64,000 nucleotides of DNA from Anaerolineaceae bacterium UBA4775 (GTDB lineage: Bacteria; Chloroflexota; Anaerolineae; Anaerolineales; Anaerolineaceae). Below, piece after piece: positions 11,101-19,943 of the stretch. Position 1 is the stretch's first letter; every line of letters starts with the position of its first letter. Where the stretch lies: positions 7,110 to 71,109 of the forward strand of contig DHHJ01000036.1 of the NCBI GenBank assembly GCA_002403205.1, written 5' to 3'. The notes beneath the pieces are model-generated. The model was given only the letters and a program-made list of their open reading frames with translations, was not told the DNA's origin and did not search any database. A program made the translations under genes and the position numbers.

Positions 11101-11297
11101 TCTTTATCCTCCACGCCAAAACTGCACACCCCCTGGCCGCGGTTGACGTAAAACACCCACATGGGGATGCCATGCAGACCCGCAATCCCGGGCAAAAAGG
11201 ATGCAAATGGGCGCTGGTGGTCATAATCGGCCAGGATAAAGCGTCCCAGCTCGTCAAAGCTGTTTTTGGTTTCAGGTTGATCCGCACGCCCGCTCAT
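8133..11297 (-). CDS. GH94 long-form phosphorylase, 1,2-beta-oligoglucan phosphorylase-like
   Basis: At 1054 residues this matches the size class of 1,2-beta-oligoglucan phosphorylases (SOGP), which release glucose-1-phosphate from sophoro-oligosaccharides. Visible features are the N-terminal FLPGIAGLHGIPMWVFYVNR and GQGVCSFGVEDKDHPMLEF blocks, which I recognise from that subgroup. A barrel segment near residue 640-665 holds GWYDALNGLPG, where the Asp probably takes the place of the DWND catalytic acid. There is no signal peptide, so it is cytoplasmic. The start overlaps the GH26 stop by ATGA, implying translational coupling. The substrate is inferred; no GH144 or GH162 beta-1,2-glucanase is seen in the window, so a beta-1,3 or mixed oligoglucan is an alternative. 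Confidence 0.8.
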   Translation of the reverse strand: MSGRADQPETKNSFDELGRFILADYDHQRPFASFLPGIAGLHGIPMWVFYVNRGQGVCSFGVEDKDHPMLEFQAANRAYQTTAQMGFRTFLNGTREGTTWQREAFSPWEAADVSRTMFIGMNEFAIREVHPGLGYQVDVLYFMLPNMPFSGLVRRVSLTNLLDAPLELEILDGLPVIVPYGVDNNALKHVSRTIEAWMLVDNVENNLPYYHLKATPGDTAAVHAIEAGNFALAFREEALLPAFADPQVVFGRDTGHSRAHLFHEQGLQAVLAATQITEGRSLCAFFGAEVDLKPGEPTTLTSLYGYSPTLASIQSHLAGLTAPYFIERKLTEARQLTEDLTDAIRTESASGTFDGYCRQAFLDNVLRGGYPMVLGGKHIIHVFGRKHGDIERDYNDFVLPPEYYFQGNGNYRDVNQNWRNDVFFVPQAGEFNLRVFMSLIQADGYNPLVLNGLTFTLPAEKRAEVLAQADHDQRLAALLGRRFSPGELLAVLMDEQTTLPAETLFEEVLSQAESQLEAEHGEGYWVDHWTYNLDLIESYLAVFPDRKAHVLFDSHPLPFYDSATIVQPHARRFVLYHGKPHQLNALVEDPEKARLIESRSSDPHWVRAGHGHGEIFRLPLISKLALLALIKYATLDPSGMGIQMEAGRPGWYDALNGLPGLFGSSMPETCELLRLVNILAEVLGAHPRSITVPVEAEGLLAVINSAPERGTDPFADWLRRTDALEAYRESTRPGFDGATLSLDLKPTLQAMRAVLEAGLARAYTFGGALLPTYFIHEVTEYELADSSDGSGNPYIRVKGFSPVPLPPFLEGPTRQMKISSRQAAGAIARAIRNSALFDQKLGMVKVNAPLHDQSFEIGRARAFTPGWLENESVWLHMAFKYLLQLLEGSLYDEYFDAMQVHLPAFMAPEVYGRSPLENSSFIVSSAHPDATQHGAGFVARLSGSTAEFLSMWCLMTAGKQPFRLEDGELVLAFKPVLPGWLFKEDGTFTFRFLGMCTVSIHHPDHKDTWRDGVEIRRIEVHSDAETISIPGGVIGAPYAERVRTGEFTSIDLFY

Positions 11298-12400
11298 GGC
11301 AGCATCCCCGGGAACGCATCCAACCAGTAGTCATCGGCAACAGCCTGACGGTAAGCTTCTAAGGCCGCCTCCGACGAATTGATGCGCCAATCAGTTTCCT
11401 TCGCAATGTGAAACCACACCAGGCCCCGGATTTGGGGAAAATCCTGCTGGATAGCCTGGAAAGCAGCCCTGATCCAGGCGGCCTTATCACCCCCATCTTC
11501 GGTGGAGGCAAACTCGCCAATCAGGATAGGCTTGTCGGCAGTGATAGCTTTCAGTTCGGCATAGCTGCTGCCAAAGATTTCGGTAAAGGACAGCCAACGG
11601 GCGTTAAATTGCTGGCCAAAGGCTGAACTGCCCCAGTTATACCCGTCAAAACACAGCCAATCGACATAATCGTCGCCCGGGTAATAAGCCGCCGCTCGAT
11701 TCCAGGCACCCAGGGATTGCTCCATCACCTCAAACGGCGCGTTCGGGCACCAAACCCACAGCACATTGTCCGCGCCGTGCTCGATGAAAAAATCGTGCAC
11801 ATAACGATAGGCTGCCACGTACCGTTCAGGGCCATCGGCCAGGTCAGGCGATCCATAGCCATCCAGGGTACCGCCGCCATTCTTAACCCCCGACCAGGGA
11901 TACCAGTCCCCGTTCATTTCGTGGGCAAAGCGTAATAAAACCGGTTTACCAACGGTTCGAGCCCCCTCAGCCCAGCTGGTGAGCACATCATCGTACAGGC
12001 CGTCGGTGAGCGTCTCAAGGACTCTCCCCTCATAGCCCTCCAGCTTCTGGCTGGAGCCCGGTGCAAACTCCCAGGTCAATAAGGAAATTCGCCCAACTGC
12101 GGCGTTCCCCAAAACAAAACCGTTCGGAAAGGTGCTTGAAAAACTCGCATAAGCCGCCGAAATGGCCACCCCTTTGCCGATCTTCTCAAACAATGCCAAA
12201 CTTGAGCTTTGAACCCCATGAAAGGTGCCCAAATAAACCCCGGGAAACTCCCTGTAGGTGCCTGATGGGGGCGCTTCCGCTACCTGTTGATTTTCCATGC
12301 TCGTCTCTGCCTTGCATCCTGCCATTGCCACAACCAACCCTAGAAAAACTGCCAAGATGATCACGTATTTATGCGCAGTTTCAATGAGTCGTTTCATCAC
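11294..12400 (-). CDS. GH26 endo-glycosidase, lipoprotein
   Basis: Surface lipoprotein (hydrophobic N-terminus, lipobox-like AMAGC at Cys29) with a GH26 TIM barrel. The acid/base glutamate is E161 in RFAHEMNGDWYPWSG, the family's signature, and the nucleophile is E296 in PILIGEFAS. GH26 includes beta-mannanases, lichenases and beta-1,3-xylanases. The beta-glucan context here favours lichenase-like (mixed 1,3-1,4) activity, but mannanase cannot be excluded. Both ends overlap neighbours by ATGA (with the SOGP-like gene downstream and GH16 upstream), so it sits in the middle of a tightly coupled operon. It would generate oligosaccharides for the ABC importer. Confidence 0.9.
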   Translation of the reverse strand: MMKRLIETAHKYVIILAVFLGLVVAMAGCKAETSMENQQVAEAPPSGTYREFPGVYLGTFHGVQSSSLALFEKIGKGVAISAAYASFSSTFPNGFVLGNAAVGRISLLTWEFAPGSSQKLEGYEGRVLETLTDGLYDDVLTSWAEGARTVGKPVLLRFAHEMNGDWYPWSGVKNGGGTLDGYGSPDLADGPERYVAAYRYVHDFFIEHGADNVLWVWCPNAPFEVMEQSLGAWNRAAAYYPGDDYVDWLCFDGYNWGSSAFGQQFNARWLSFTEIFGSSYAELKAITADKPILIGEFASTEDGGDKAAWIRAAFQAIQQDFPQIRGLVWFHIAKETDWRINSSEAALEAYRQAVADDYWLDAFPGMLP

Positions 12401-13575
12401 TGTTCGACCTTGGCACAGTTGGCAATGTTGTCCAATTTATCATAGCTGTATCCACTCCGGCTGACAGCGGTCACACAGAATGTGATTTCACCGGATTTAT
12501 CCGTGGGATCTGAAAGCAGCCTGAGCACGCCTTCCTCATCGGTCAGCCCGGAAGTTTCACCCCGGGTCACCGTCCCGACCCAGCCGCCCGTGATATCCAC
12601 TCCCGGTACGGGATGATCGTCCTGGTCGCGTATCGTGATGGTGACGGCCGCCTGCCAGCCCGCATCGCCTGTCACCGGTTGGGCGTCGATTTCAGCCACC
12701 CGGATCGCACCGCCGCCCTCAACGGGCTGGAATGCTTCTGCCATCTCGGGCCGCTGGTACACGCGCACATGATCAACCCGCAAGAACTGCGGGAAGACCG
12801 TGGTCTCATCAGGGTATCCAGGCCAATTACCGCCCACGGCCAGGTTGATCAAAATGAAGTAAGGTTTATCAAACACCCACTCGCCCGGCACCTGCTCGGG
12901 GGTGAGCTTAAAGAATTGCTCATCATCAACATACCAGCGGATTTCCCCTGGCTCCCACTCGATGGCATAGGTGTGGAATTCTTCCGTAAGGGTCCCATCG
13001 GGAAAGGTGGTGAAATGCCCCACACCGCCAGAACCGGAATACCCGGGCCCATGCACGGTGCCATAGATATGCCTGGGCTGGCGCCCGATGTACTCCATGA
13101 TGTCGATCTCGCCGCTGGCAGGCCAGGGAACCTGGTCAATATCTGCGCCCAACATCCAAAACGCAGGCCAAATGCCATTCCCATAGGGGAGCTGCATGCG
13201 CGCTTCTGCACGGCCATAGGTGAAGGAAAACAAACCCTGGGTTTTGATGCGCCCGGAGGTGTAATTCCGCCGGACGAAGAATTCATCCCGTGCCTCAATC
13301 ACCAGCTGACCGTCTTCCAGGCGAACATTTTCAGGCCGGTCGGTATAAAACTGCCACTCGTTGTTACCCCAGCCATGGCCACCGACTTCCATCTCCCACC
13401 TGGTGGGGTCAAGCTCCTCGCCGTCAAACTCGTCCGCCCAGATCAAGGTCCAGCCTTCGCGTTCCCATTCTGGGGGTGCTGCCGTCTCTGCTCCGCAGCC
13501 TGCCAAAACCAGCGCAGCCAGCAGGAAAATCGATCCAAACCTATGTCGAAAATCATTTTTCAATGCCATGTCCAT
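12397..13575 (-). CDS. GH16 endo-beta-1,3-glucanase (laminarinase-like) lipoprotein with C-terminal Ig-like domain
   Basis: Extracellular lipoprotein (lipobox LVLAGC) of family GH16. The catalytic signature is EIDIMEY, with nucleophile Glu, auxiliary Asp and acid/base Glu near residues 156-161. GIWPAFWMLG and the opening WADEFDG are typical of laminarinases. After the catalytic jelly-roll (to about residue 270) comes a roughly 100-residue bacterial Ig-like module (TITIRDQDDHPVPGVDITG) that may bind glucan or the cell surface. No good ribosome-binding site precedes the start, which lies inside the last codons of the GH3 gene; ATG 13569 or TTG 13581 are alternatives, and coupling with GH3 is likely. 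The 3' end overlaps GH26 by 4 bp. It probably makes the first cut in beta-1,3-glucan. Confidence 0.92.
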   Translation of the reverse strand: MDMALKNDFRHRFGSIFLLAALVLAGCGAETAAPPEWEREGWTLIWADEFDGEELDPTRWEMEVGGHGWGNNEWQFYTDRPENVRLEDGQLVIEARDEFFVRRNYTSGRIKTQGLFSFTYGRAEARMQLPYGNGIWPAFWMLGADIDQVPWPASGEIDIMEYIGRQPRHIYGTVHGPGYSGSGGVGHFTTFPDGTLTEEFHTYAIEWEPGEIRWYVDDEQFFKLTPEQVPGEWVFDKPYFILINLAVGGNWPGYPDETTVFPQFLRVDHVRVYQRPEMAEAFQPVEGGGAIRVAEIDAQPVTGDAGWQAAVTITIRDQDDHPVPGVDITGGWVGTVTRGETSGLTDEEGVLRLLSDPTDKSGEITFCVTAVSRSGYSYDKLDNIANCAKVEQ

Positions 13576-15454
13576 AGGCAAATAGTGGTTCTGTATCGTA
13601 GCTGCCTAAGGGCAGTTGCTCCATCGAGGCCGGCCAGGTGAAGGGGGTCTTCCCCACAAAAGGCGCATCGCCGAAGAGCACATCGGCCACACCCTGGCCT
13701 TCTGTGCCGGGCAGCCAGATGGCCACCCAGGCGTCAGCCAGGTCAAGGGCTTCGGTGATCACCAGCGGGCGCCCAGACATCACCAGGACTACCACACGCT
13801 CACTGCGCTCAGCGACCCTGGAAATTAGCTCGATCTCGAGGTCACTGAGGGTCAGGTCGCTGGAATCGCCCTCACCTTCAGCATACGGGTTCTCAGCGAT
13901 CACAACAATGCCCACATCCGCAATGGCAGGATTGCCATTTCCATCAAGGATGTGGTCATACTTGCCAAAGCGGTTATAAAAGAGCAGGCCATCAAAGGCA
14001 TCTTCAAAGGCTGTTTTTATGGTTGTGCCCGGGGTGATCGGCCCTTTGCCGCCCTGCCAGGTGATCGTCCAGCCGCCGCACTGGATGCCAATGTCATCGG
14101 CGCCCTCTCCAGCCAAAAAGATCAACCGTGTATCTTTGGCAATGGGCAGGACATCCGCATCGTCCTTGAGCAGGACGGCCGATTTTGCCACCGCTTCCCT
14201 GGCCAGGGTACGGTGCGGCTCACTCCCCACCAGATCGAGCAATGCGGGGTCAGAAAATGGGCGTTCAAACAAGCCTAACTGAAACTTCACCGTGAGGATG
14301 CGGCGCACCGCATCATCAATGCGTTCCTCGGAAATATCCCCGTTTTCCACTGCCATGGTCATCGCATCGATAAAGAGTTTGTAGTTATAGGGCACCATGT
14401 TCATATCAATGCCGGCATTGATGGCTGTCACCACCGATTCGTAGAAATTGGGCCCAATCTGGTTGATGGCTTGCCAATCGGAGACCAAGAACCCCTCGAA
14501 ACCGAGTTCACCTTTGAGCACATCGGTCAATAGGTACTTGTGCCCATGCAATTTGGTGCCGTTCCAGCTGCTGTAAGAGACCATGACTGATTGCGCACCG
14601 GCCTCAATGTTCGCCTGGTAAGGCGGCAAATGAATTTGGCGCAGGGCCGCTTCGTCAACTCGCATATCGCCCTGGTCGATCTCCCAATTGGGTTGAAGCG
14701 AGGACCCCCACACTGTCCCGCCGTCGCCAACGTAGTGTTTGGGGGTGCCCAATGCCGTCAGCGGGTCAGCCAGGCTATCGCCTTGTAGGCCTTCCAAGTA
14801 GGCAACGCTCAGCTCTGACACCAGGTCGGTGTTTTCGCTGAAGACCTCATACGTGCGGCCCCAGCGAATATCCTGCGCAACAGCCAGGACCGGGGCATAA
14901 TTCCAGTGGATATTGGTGGCCGCCATTTCGATAGCGGTCACCCGGACGATCTCTCGCACCAGGTCGGGGTCCCTGGTCGCCCCCAGGCCGATATTGTGCG
15001 GGAAGATCACCGCGCCCTTCAAGTTGTTGTGACCGTGAACAGCATCGATGCCGTAAATGATGGGAATCCCCAGGCGGGTATCGAGGGCGGCTGCCTGGTA
15101 GGCATCCACCATATCCGCCCAGGCTGCAGGGGTATTTTCACGGGGTGTGCCCCCGCCCCCGCTCAGAACCCCGCCGATGAAATAGTCATACACTGCGTCC
15201 GGGGTGATGCTGCCTTTTTCAATCAAGGTCATCTGGCCGATCTTTTCTTCCAGTGTCATACGGCTCAACAGGTCCGCCGCTCGGTCTGCTGCGGGCAGAT
15301 CGGGGTCGAGGTAATCCGGAACAAGAATCTCAGCAGAAGTCTCTACGCCTTCACCGGCCCGGGGCAGATCTTCCACTGCCGTCTCAGCTGCCGGCTGGCA
15401 AGCGGATAAAAGCATGAACAATAATATCAAGACTGCAAATAATTTCTTCATCAT
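13553..15454 (-). CDS. GH3 beta-glucosidase/exo-glucanase lipoprotein
   Basis: Exported lipoprotein (N-terminus MMKKLFAVLILLF, lipobox LLSAC) of GH3. The N-terminal TIM barrel carries RWGRTYEVFSE and PKHYVGDGGT, and the nucleophile Asp is in GFLVSDWQA (about residue 326). The C-terminal alpha/beta sandwich ends in LPLGSYDTEPLFAYGHG. About 630 residues with no fibronectin domain is the layout of ExoI-like beta-glucan exohydrolases. It would trim non-reducing ends of beta-glucan oligomers outside the cell. The ATG at 15454 follows the upstream stop (GAGTGAAATG); a TTG at 15463 is possible. The 3' end overlaps GH16 by about 23 bp. Confidence 0.92.
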   Translation of the reverse strand: MMKKLFAVLILLFMLLSACQPAAETAVEDLPRAGEGVETSAEILVPDYLDPDLPAADRAADLLSRMTLEEKIGQMTLIEKGSITPDAVYDYFIGGVLSGGGGTPRENTPAAWADMVDAYQAAALDTRLGIPIIYGIDAVHGHNNLKGAVIFPHNIGLGATRDPDLVREIVRVTAIEMAATNIHWNYAPVLAVAQDIRWGRTYEVFSENTDLVSELSVAYLEGLQGDSLADPLTALGTPKHYVGDGGTVWGSSLQPNWEIDQGDMRVDEAALRQIHLPPYQANIEAGAQSVMVSYSSWNGTKLHGHKYLLTDVLKGELGFEGFLVSDWQAINQIGPNFYESVVTAINAGIDMNMVPYNYKLFIDAMTMAVENGDISEERIDDAVRRILTVKFQLGLFERPFSDPALLDLVGSEPHRTLAREAVAKSAVLLKDDADVLPIAKDTRLIFLAGEGADDIGIQCGGWTITWQGGKGPITPGTTIKTAFEDAFDGLLFYNRFGKYDHILDGNGNPAIADVGIVVIAENPYAEGEGDSSDLTLSDLEIELISRVAERSERVVVLVMSGRPLVITEALDLADAWVAIWLPGTEGQGVADVLFGDAPFVGKTPFTWPASMEQLPLGSYDTEPLFAYGHGIEK

Positions 15455-15455
15455 T

Positions 15456-16811
15456 TCACTCAAATTTCAATAGGGTGATCGTATACCCGGGCAGATGCCA
15501 TGAGTCCCCGAGCTGTTCACCGCTGGCATCCAGCGCGTGCAGCAGGTTCGCTTCATCAAACCGCCACACTGCTGCCAGGTTGGCGTCCTCACCTTCAATC
15601 AAAACCGGCGGGTTCTGCGCTGCAGACCCTAAATTCACAATAATGACCGCCAGGCCCCCTTCGGTGCCAGTAGCAGCATAAATACCCAGGTCAGGGTCAT
15701 CGCAGGCGGCAAAGACCAGGTCCTGGCCGAAAGCCTGGTAGATTTGGTACACATAATAGGTCGGCCGGGGTTGAGAGCGGGCCAGCAAACCATACCCGCC
15801 AATGCTGGGATGGCTTTGCAACGAAAAATAATTGACGATATCCACCTGGTTTGTGATCATGCGCCCGAGGGCATCGGCCCACCAGATGGCATTCATGAAG
15901 GAATCCGGCGTCGCCTCTCCCCCAATGGCATTCGACCAGTGCGAATTGACCTCCGTCACAGCGATGGGCTTATTTTCGCCGGTCTTCTCGAAGATCAAGG
16001 CACGCAAATAAGGGATGATCTCATCCCATTCTTTGGAAGCCGCGGCTAACTCCTCAATGGTGGCCGCCCGCCCTCCCCCGCCTTGTGGAAAAGGATAGCG
16101 GTGAATGGAAACAATATCCACCAGGTCGCCATTGGCCTCAAGAAATTCGCTCATCCAATCCAGGCCAAAGGGGTCCTTGGGCGTGCTGGCCAGGTCAGGC
16201 CCGAATTGATGCAGCTCAGGCCCAATCAAGAGAATCGACTCGTCGACCGCCTTCATCGCCTCAGCAAAGGACCGCCAATCAGCGTTGAATTGCTCCACGC
16301 CATAGTCGGGGACGCCGCGCGCTGTGGCATAGAGGGTCGGTTCATTCCCAATGGCCCAATAGCGAATGCCGTAGTCGTTATCGATATTGGCGTAGCGCAC
16401 CAACGCAGCCGCTTTTTCAGGACTTCCCCCAAACAAGCGCACATTCAGACTGACCTCACTCCCCAATTGCCGGGCAAGTGTCACGAACTGATCAACCTGG
16501 TAAGGCTGCAGGTCGTTCTCATCGCCCCAGTTTCCCCCTGGGAAGCGAACCAGCGTCACGCCAGCAGCCTGGGCATAAGGCAGGGTTTGATCCGTAACGA
16601 CAGCCCAGGGGCCATGATTCACACAATAAACCAGTGAATTGATGGGTCCCTGGGTTATCGCCGGGGCTACCAGGCAGGTGCCTGGTGTCACTTCTGGGGC
16701 TTGGATGGGTTCAGAGATGGGTACCTCACCGGGTGTACAGGCGCTAATCCATACCAGCCCAATGGCCAATAGGAATAAAAGCACACGTCGGGATTGGCTT
16801 CTATTCAGCAT
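15456..16811 (-). CDS. Clan GH-A glycoside hydrolase, lipoprotein
   Basis: Exported lipoprotein (hydrophobic leader, WISAC lipobox) with a retaining TIM-barrel glycosidase. The acid/base Glu is at about residue 157 in RYWAIGNEPTLY and the nucleophile Glu at about 287 in KPIAVTEVNSHW, the two-glutamate pattern of clan A. The C-terminal 80 residues form a small beta domain (VIIVNLGSAAQNPPVLI), as in GH51, GH79 and related families. I cannot assign the exact family. An exo- or endo-acting enzyme on a branched plant or algal glucan fits the neighbours. It lies between the permease genes and GH3, with 18 bp from the permease stop and a close junction with GH3. Confidence 0.85.
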   Translation of the reverse strand: MLNRSQSRRVLLFLLAIGLVWISACTPGEVPISEPIQAPEVTPGTCLVAPAITQGPINSLVYCVNHGPWAVVTDQTLPYAQAAGVTLVRFPGGNWGDENDLQPYQVDQFVTLARQLGSEVSLNVRLFGGSPEKAAALVRYANIDNDYGIRYWAIGNEPTLYATARGVPDYGVEQFNADWRSFAEAMKAVDESILLIGPELHQFGPDLASTPKDPFGLDWMSEFLEANGDLVDIVSIHRYPFPQGGGGRAATIEELAAASKEWDEIIPYLRALIFEKTGENKPIAVTEVNSHWSNAIGGEATPDSFMNAIWWADALGRMITNQVDIVNYFSLQSHPSIGGYGLLARSQPRPTYYVYQIYQAFGQDLVFAACDDPDLGIYAATGTEGGLAVIIVNLGSAAQNPPVLIEGEDANLAAVWRFDEANLLHALDASGEQLGDSWHLPGYTITLLKFE

Positions 16812-16829
16812 CCTTCATCCAAATTTAGG

Positions 16830-17897
16830 CTATTTTTCCACACCGGTGATGACCACGCCCTGCATGAAGACGCGCTGGGCAAAGAAGAAGATGACCACCG
16901 GGATTACTGCAGAAATTAGCGAAGCAGCCTGGATCAGGTTGGTTTGACCTGCGTACAGGTTGTTAAAAGCCGTCAAGCCGATCGTGATGGGGAACTTCTC
17001 AGGATAACCCACCAGGTAGATCAGGGGGTTGAAGTAGTCATTCCAGGCCCAGAAGAAGTGGAACAACGAAACAGCCGTCAGCGCCGGGACCGATTGCGGG
17101 AGGATGATCGAGAAGAAAATCCGTAGAGGGCTGGCGCCGTCGATCATGGCGGCTTCGTCCAAATCCATGGGGATCGACATGATAAATTGGCGGATCAAAA
17201 ACACATTGGTACCCCACCCAAAGAAGGCGGGCACCATCAGGGGCAACCATGTGCCAACCCACCCGAGCTGTAAGTAGACAAAATAAGTGGGGATCAGGGT
17301 CACCGCACCCGGCAAGATCACCGTGGAAAGCATGAGCATAAAGAGCACATTCTTCCTCGGGATGCGAAACCGGGCAAAACCATAAGCAACCAGCGCTGAA
17401 GAGAACACCGCACCAAAAGTCGTGATGCCAGCATACTTGAGCGTATTCCATAGCAACCTGGGGAAATTGATCGTGTTCCAGGCTTTCCTAAAGTTATCCC
17501 ATTGCGGGTCGAATTCCCAGTCGCGATCAAGGGCCCGCCAAGAGCCTTGCCAGGTGATCAACCCTTCTTCAGGGTTCTGGATATCTACAAATTGGCTTTC
17601 CTGTCTTCCCCTGACGACCAGCGCCATATCCCTGATGCTGCCATCTTCCATAGGCACCCGGTAAACAGGATAGTTCTCACCTTCATATTCAAATTGCGCT
17701 TCAGTGGCAGGCCACCAGGGCGCGCCGATCTGGCTGAACTGGGCATCGGTCTTCAAGGCGGTCACGATGCCGTACATCAAAGGAATAAGGAAGAGGGTTA
17801 ATATCGCAATGGTAAAACTGGTCACCAAAATGGCTGTGATCCGGTTGCGAACTTTGCGCGACAGAGGTTTTCGTCGTTTGACATCCTGGCTGCTCAT
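16830..17897 (-). CDS. ABC sugar transporter permease, MalG/CUT1 type
   Basis: Inner-membrane permease of a carbohydrate ABC importer. It has the EAA-loop signature (DEAAMIDGASPLRIFFSIILP) and MalG-type transmembrane segments (LMLSTVILPGAVTLIPTYF, ISAVIPVVIFFFAQRVFMQG). A periplasmic loop of about 100 residues after the first helix is longer than usual. I chose ATG 17897 because AGGAGG precedes it by eight bases and it overlaps the MalF-type stop as ATGA; an upstream in-frame start would intrude into that gene. No ATPase gene (MsmK/UgpC type) is nearby, so the importer probably shares an ATPase encoded elsewhere, as is common for CUT1 systems. Confidence 0.93.
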   Translation of the reverse strand: MSSQDVKRRKPLSRKVRNRITAILVTSFTIAILTLFLIPLMYGIVTALKTDAQFSQIGAPWWPATEAQFEYEGENYPVYRVPMEDGSIRDMALVVRGRQESQFVDIQNPEEGLITWQGSWRALDRDWEFDPQWDNFRKAWNTINFPRLLWNTLKYAGITTFGAVFSSALVAYGFARFRIPRKNVLFMLMLSTVILPGAVTLIPTYFVYLQLGWVGTWLPLMVPAFFGWGTNVFLIRQFIMSIPMDLDEAAMIDGASPLRIFFSIILPQSVPALTAVSLFHFFWAWNDYFNPLIYLVGYPEKFPITIGLTAFNNLYAGQTNLIQAASLISAVIPVVIFFFAQRVFMQGVVITGVEK

Positions 17898-18871
17898 TTT
17901 CGTTCCTCCTGTGCGTAATATACCCAGTACTTTGCTGTGCCAAACAAAATAATCGTCAGGATCAGTGAGAAAATAAACATCAGCCACGCCAATGTCGCAC
18001 CATAGCCCATATTGAAGAAGGAAAACGACTGTTTGTAGAAGTAAACCATATAGAAACGGGTCATCCCCTGGGGGAACCCCGTCCCGCCATTCAGCACAAA
18101 CGGCGCCAGGAAGTATTGCAGTGAACCGATGACACCCAGCACAAGCTGATAAAAAATCACCGAGGTGATCATCGGGATTGTGATCCGAAACAGACGCGTA
18201 AACCAGCCGGCGCCATCAATTTCGGCAGCCTCATACAGCTCGGTGGGCACGCCTTGCAACCCTGCCAGGAAGATGATCATCGCGTTGCCAACCCCCCACA
18301 AACCGAACATGGTATAGGCATAATAGACCAGCCTGGGATCTGCCAGCCAGCGCAGCCCTTGGGTGCCCGTGGCCTGGATGCCCGTTAAGTTTTCAATAAT
18401 GATGTTGATCCAACCGGTTTGCTCATTCAAAACCCCATTCCAAATCAGCACGGTGGCGACAAGGGGAATCATGGAAGGCATGTAAAAAAGGGTCCGGTAA
18501 AGTGCTTTCCCAATCACATTTTTCGAATTGAGAAGGATCGCTAAAAACAATGCAAAACCCAGGCTAATGGGCAGGGAAATGGCGGCAAAATGGAGCGTCC
18601 GGGTGAAGGACAGCCTGACTTCCTGGTCAACCATGATAGCCCGCTGCCAGTTAGACAGTCCGATAAAGACGGTATCTTCTGGCACAGCGGGGGTATAGCG
18701 TAACAGTGAAAAGACAAACGAAGCGATCATAGGCAGCAAATAAAACAACAAGAAACCGATCATCCATGGGCTCAGGAAGAACAACCCCCAGCGGGCTTCC
18801 TTTTTCCTGATCTTGGTCATGGGTTCTTTGGTTTCTTTTTCCAGTGATCGCGCAGCATCAAGCACTGTCAT
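17894..18871 (-). CDS. ABC sugar transporter permease, MalF/CUT1 type
   Basis: Partner permease of the CUT1 importer, with about six hydrophobic segments beginning WGLFFLSPWMIGFLLFYLLP. The EAA motif region is YEAAEIDGAGWFTRLFRITIP near residue 215-235. The start ATG has GAGGTG five bases upstream. It follows the binding-protein gene by 80 bp and overlaps the MalG-type gene by 4 bp. Its job is import of glucan oligomers released by the surface glycosidases; the substrate is inferred from context only. Confidence 0.93.
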   Translation of the reverse strand: MTVLDAARSLEKETKEPMTKIRKKEARWGLFFLSPWMIGFLLFYLLPMIASFVFSLLRYTPAVPEDTVFIGLSNWQRAIMVDQEVRLSFTRTLHFAAISLPISLGFALFLAILLNSKNVIGKALYRTLFYMPSMIPLVATVLIWNGVLNEQTGWINIIIENLTGIQATGTQGLRWLADPRLVYYAYTMFGLWGVGNAMIIFLAGLQGVPTELYEAAEIDGAGWFTRLFRITIPMITSVIFYQLVLGVIGSLQYFLAPFVLNGGTGFPQGMTRFYMVYFYKQSFSFFNMGYGATLAWLMFIFSLILTIILFGTAKYWVYYAQEERK

Positions 18872-18951
18872 AGTATCACCTCACACCCTGTTTGTTATCA
18901 GCCTGGGCAGATCACCACCCAGGCTGAAAACGAAATATTATTTACTCGATG

Positions 18952-19943
18952 CTACTGAGCTGCATCAAAGATTTTCTGCAGGTCTTCGCGCAGGATTTCC
19001 ATCTCTGCGTCCATGTCCAAACCCGGTGTGTTGGCTGCGTAGTTCCAGAATTCGTTGTAACGATCGGTGGTCTCAAGGAACGAAGGCATCCAGCTTTCAT
19101 GGTTGGGGTTGTCGGCATAGGCCATGCTGGCTACCACCACGTCCCAGTTGAGTGTCTTGCCAGGGAAGTTGGCTGCTGTGTAATCATCAAAGTAAGCATC
19201 TTGCAGCGAGAGGCGAGCGGGCATGCCACTGTAGATTTGGAGCAGTTTTGGCGCGACTTCTTCGCTGAGCAAATAGGTCAGCACTTGGAAGGCGGCATCC
19301 GGGTTCTTGCTGCCCTTGGGGATACCGAAGGTATCGGCATGCATCTTTGAGGTGATCGTGCCCTGGTAGGATGGGGTCGCACCCAGATCCCAATCCCAAG
19401 AGACATCGCCCAATGCCCAGGGTGCAACGTACCACATGTGCATGTGGATCATGGCCAGGTTGCCGGACGAGAAGGGCCCGCCGGGGCCTTGCAGGAAGTC
19501 GGCACCACCGTAAGGGCCATTGGGGATGAACCAGTCATTCCACCAGCCGTCATAGGTCCATTTCCAGGCAGCCTGCCAGGGTTCCGGGATCTGTGCGGTT
19601 ACACCGTCTTCGGCTAAAAGATCACCGGCGCCAAAGAAGGTGCCGATGCCGCGTGGGTCGGTCCACTGGTTCATGAAACCAAACTGAACGATGTTTTCCG
19701 GATCGAATTCTTCCTGGGTCGCATCGAAACCATTGGCATCCACGGTCAGCATCATGGCCACTTCGCGCAGGGTGTCCATATCCCACTCTGCTTCTGTGCC
19801 ATCCGGCCAGACATAGGGCTCACCGTATTGCGCAGGGGGATAGTTCAGGCCAGCCTCGTCAAACAGGTCGAAGTTGTAGATCATGAAGGACGGGAAAATG
19901 CCAAAGGGGATACCCAATTGGCCCTGTTCCTGAACCAGGTAAA
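18952..19943 (-). pseudogene. ABC sugar-binding protein, N-terminally truncated
   Basis: The C-terminal three quarters of a family-1 extracellular solute-binding protein: YLVQEQGQLGIPFGIFPS, then FDEAGLNYPPAQYGEP and a long Trp-rich ligand-binding segment ending DLQKIFDAAQ. The signal peptide, lipobox and roughly the first 100 residues of the mature fold are missing. Upstream of the VDFYLVQE segment the frame soon changes character and stops at about 19975, where a divergent LacI-type gene begins, also without its 5' end. A TTG at 19917 could open an internal frame, but the product would lack export and half of lobe 1. Either the genome carries a deletion or the assembly joined two ends. The gene stands at the head of the glucan operon. 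Confidence 0.85.

Noticed and set aside
12613..13641. 342-codon plus-strand frame opposite GH16
   Set aside because: Shadow of the GH16 gene, whose catalytic motif and lipobox are clear.
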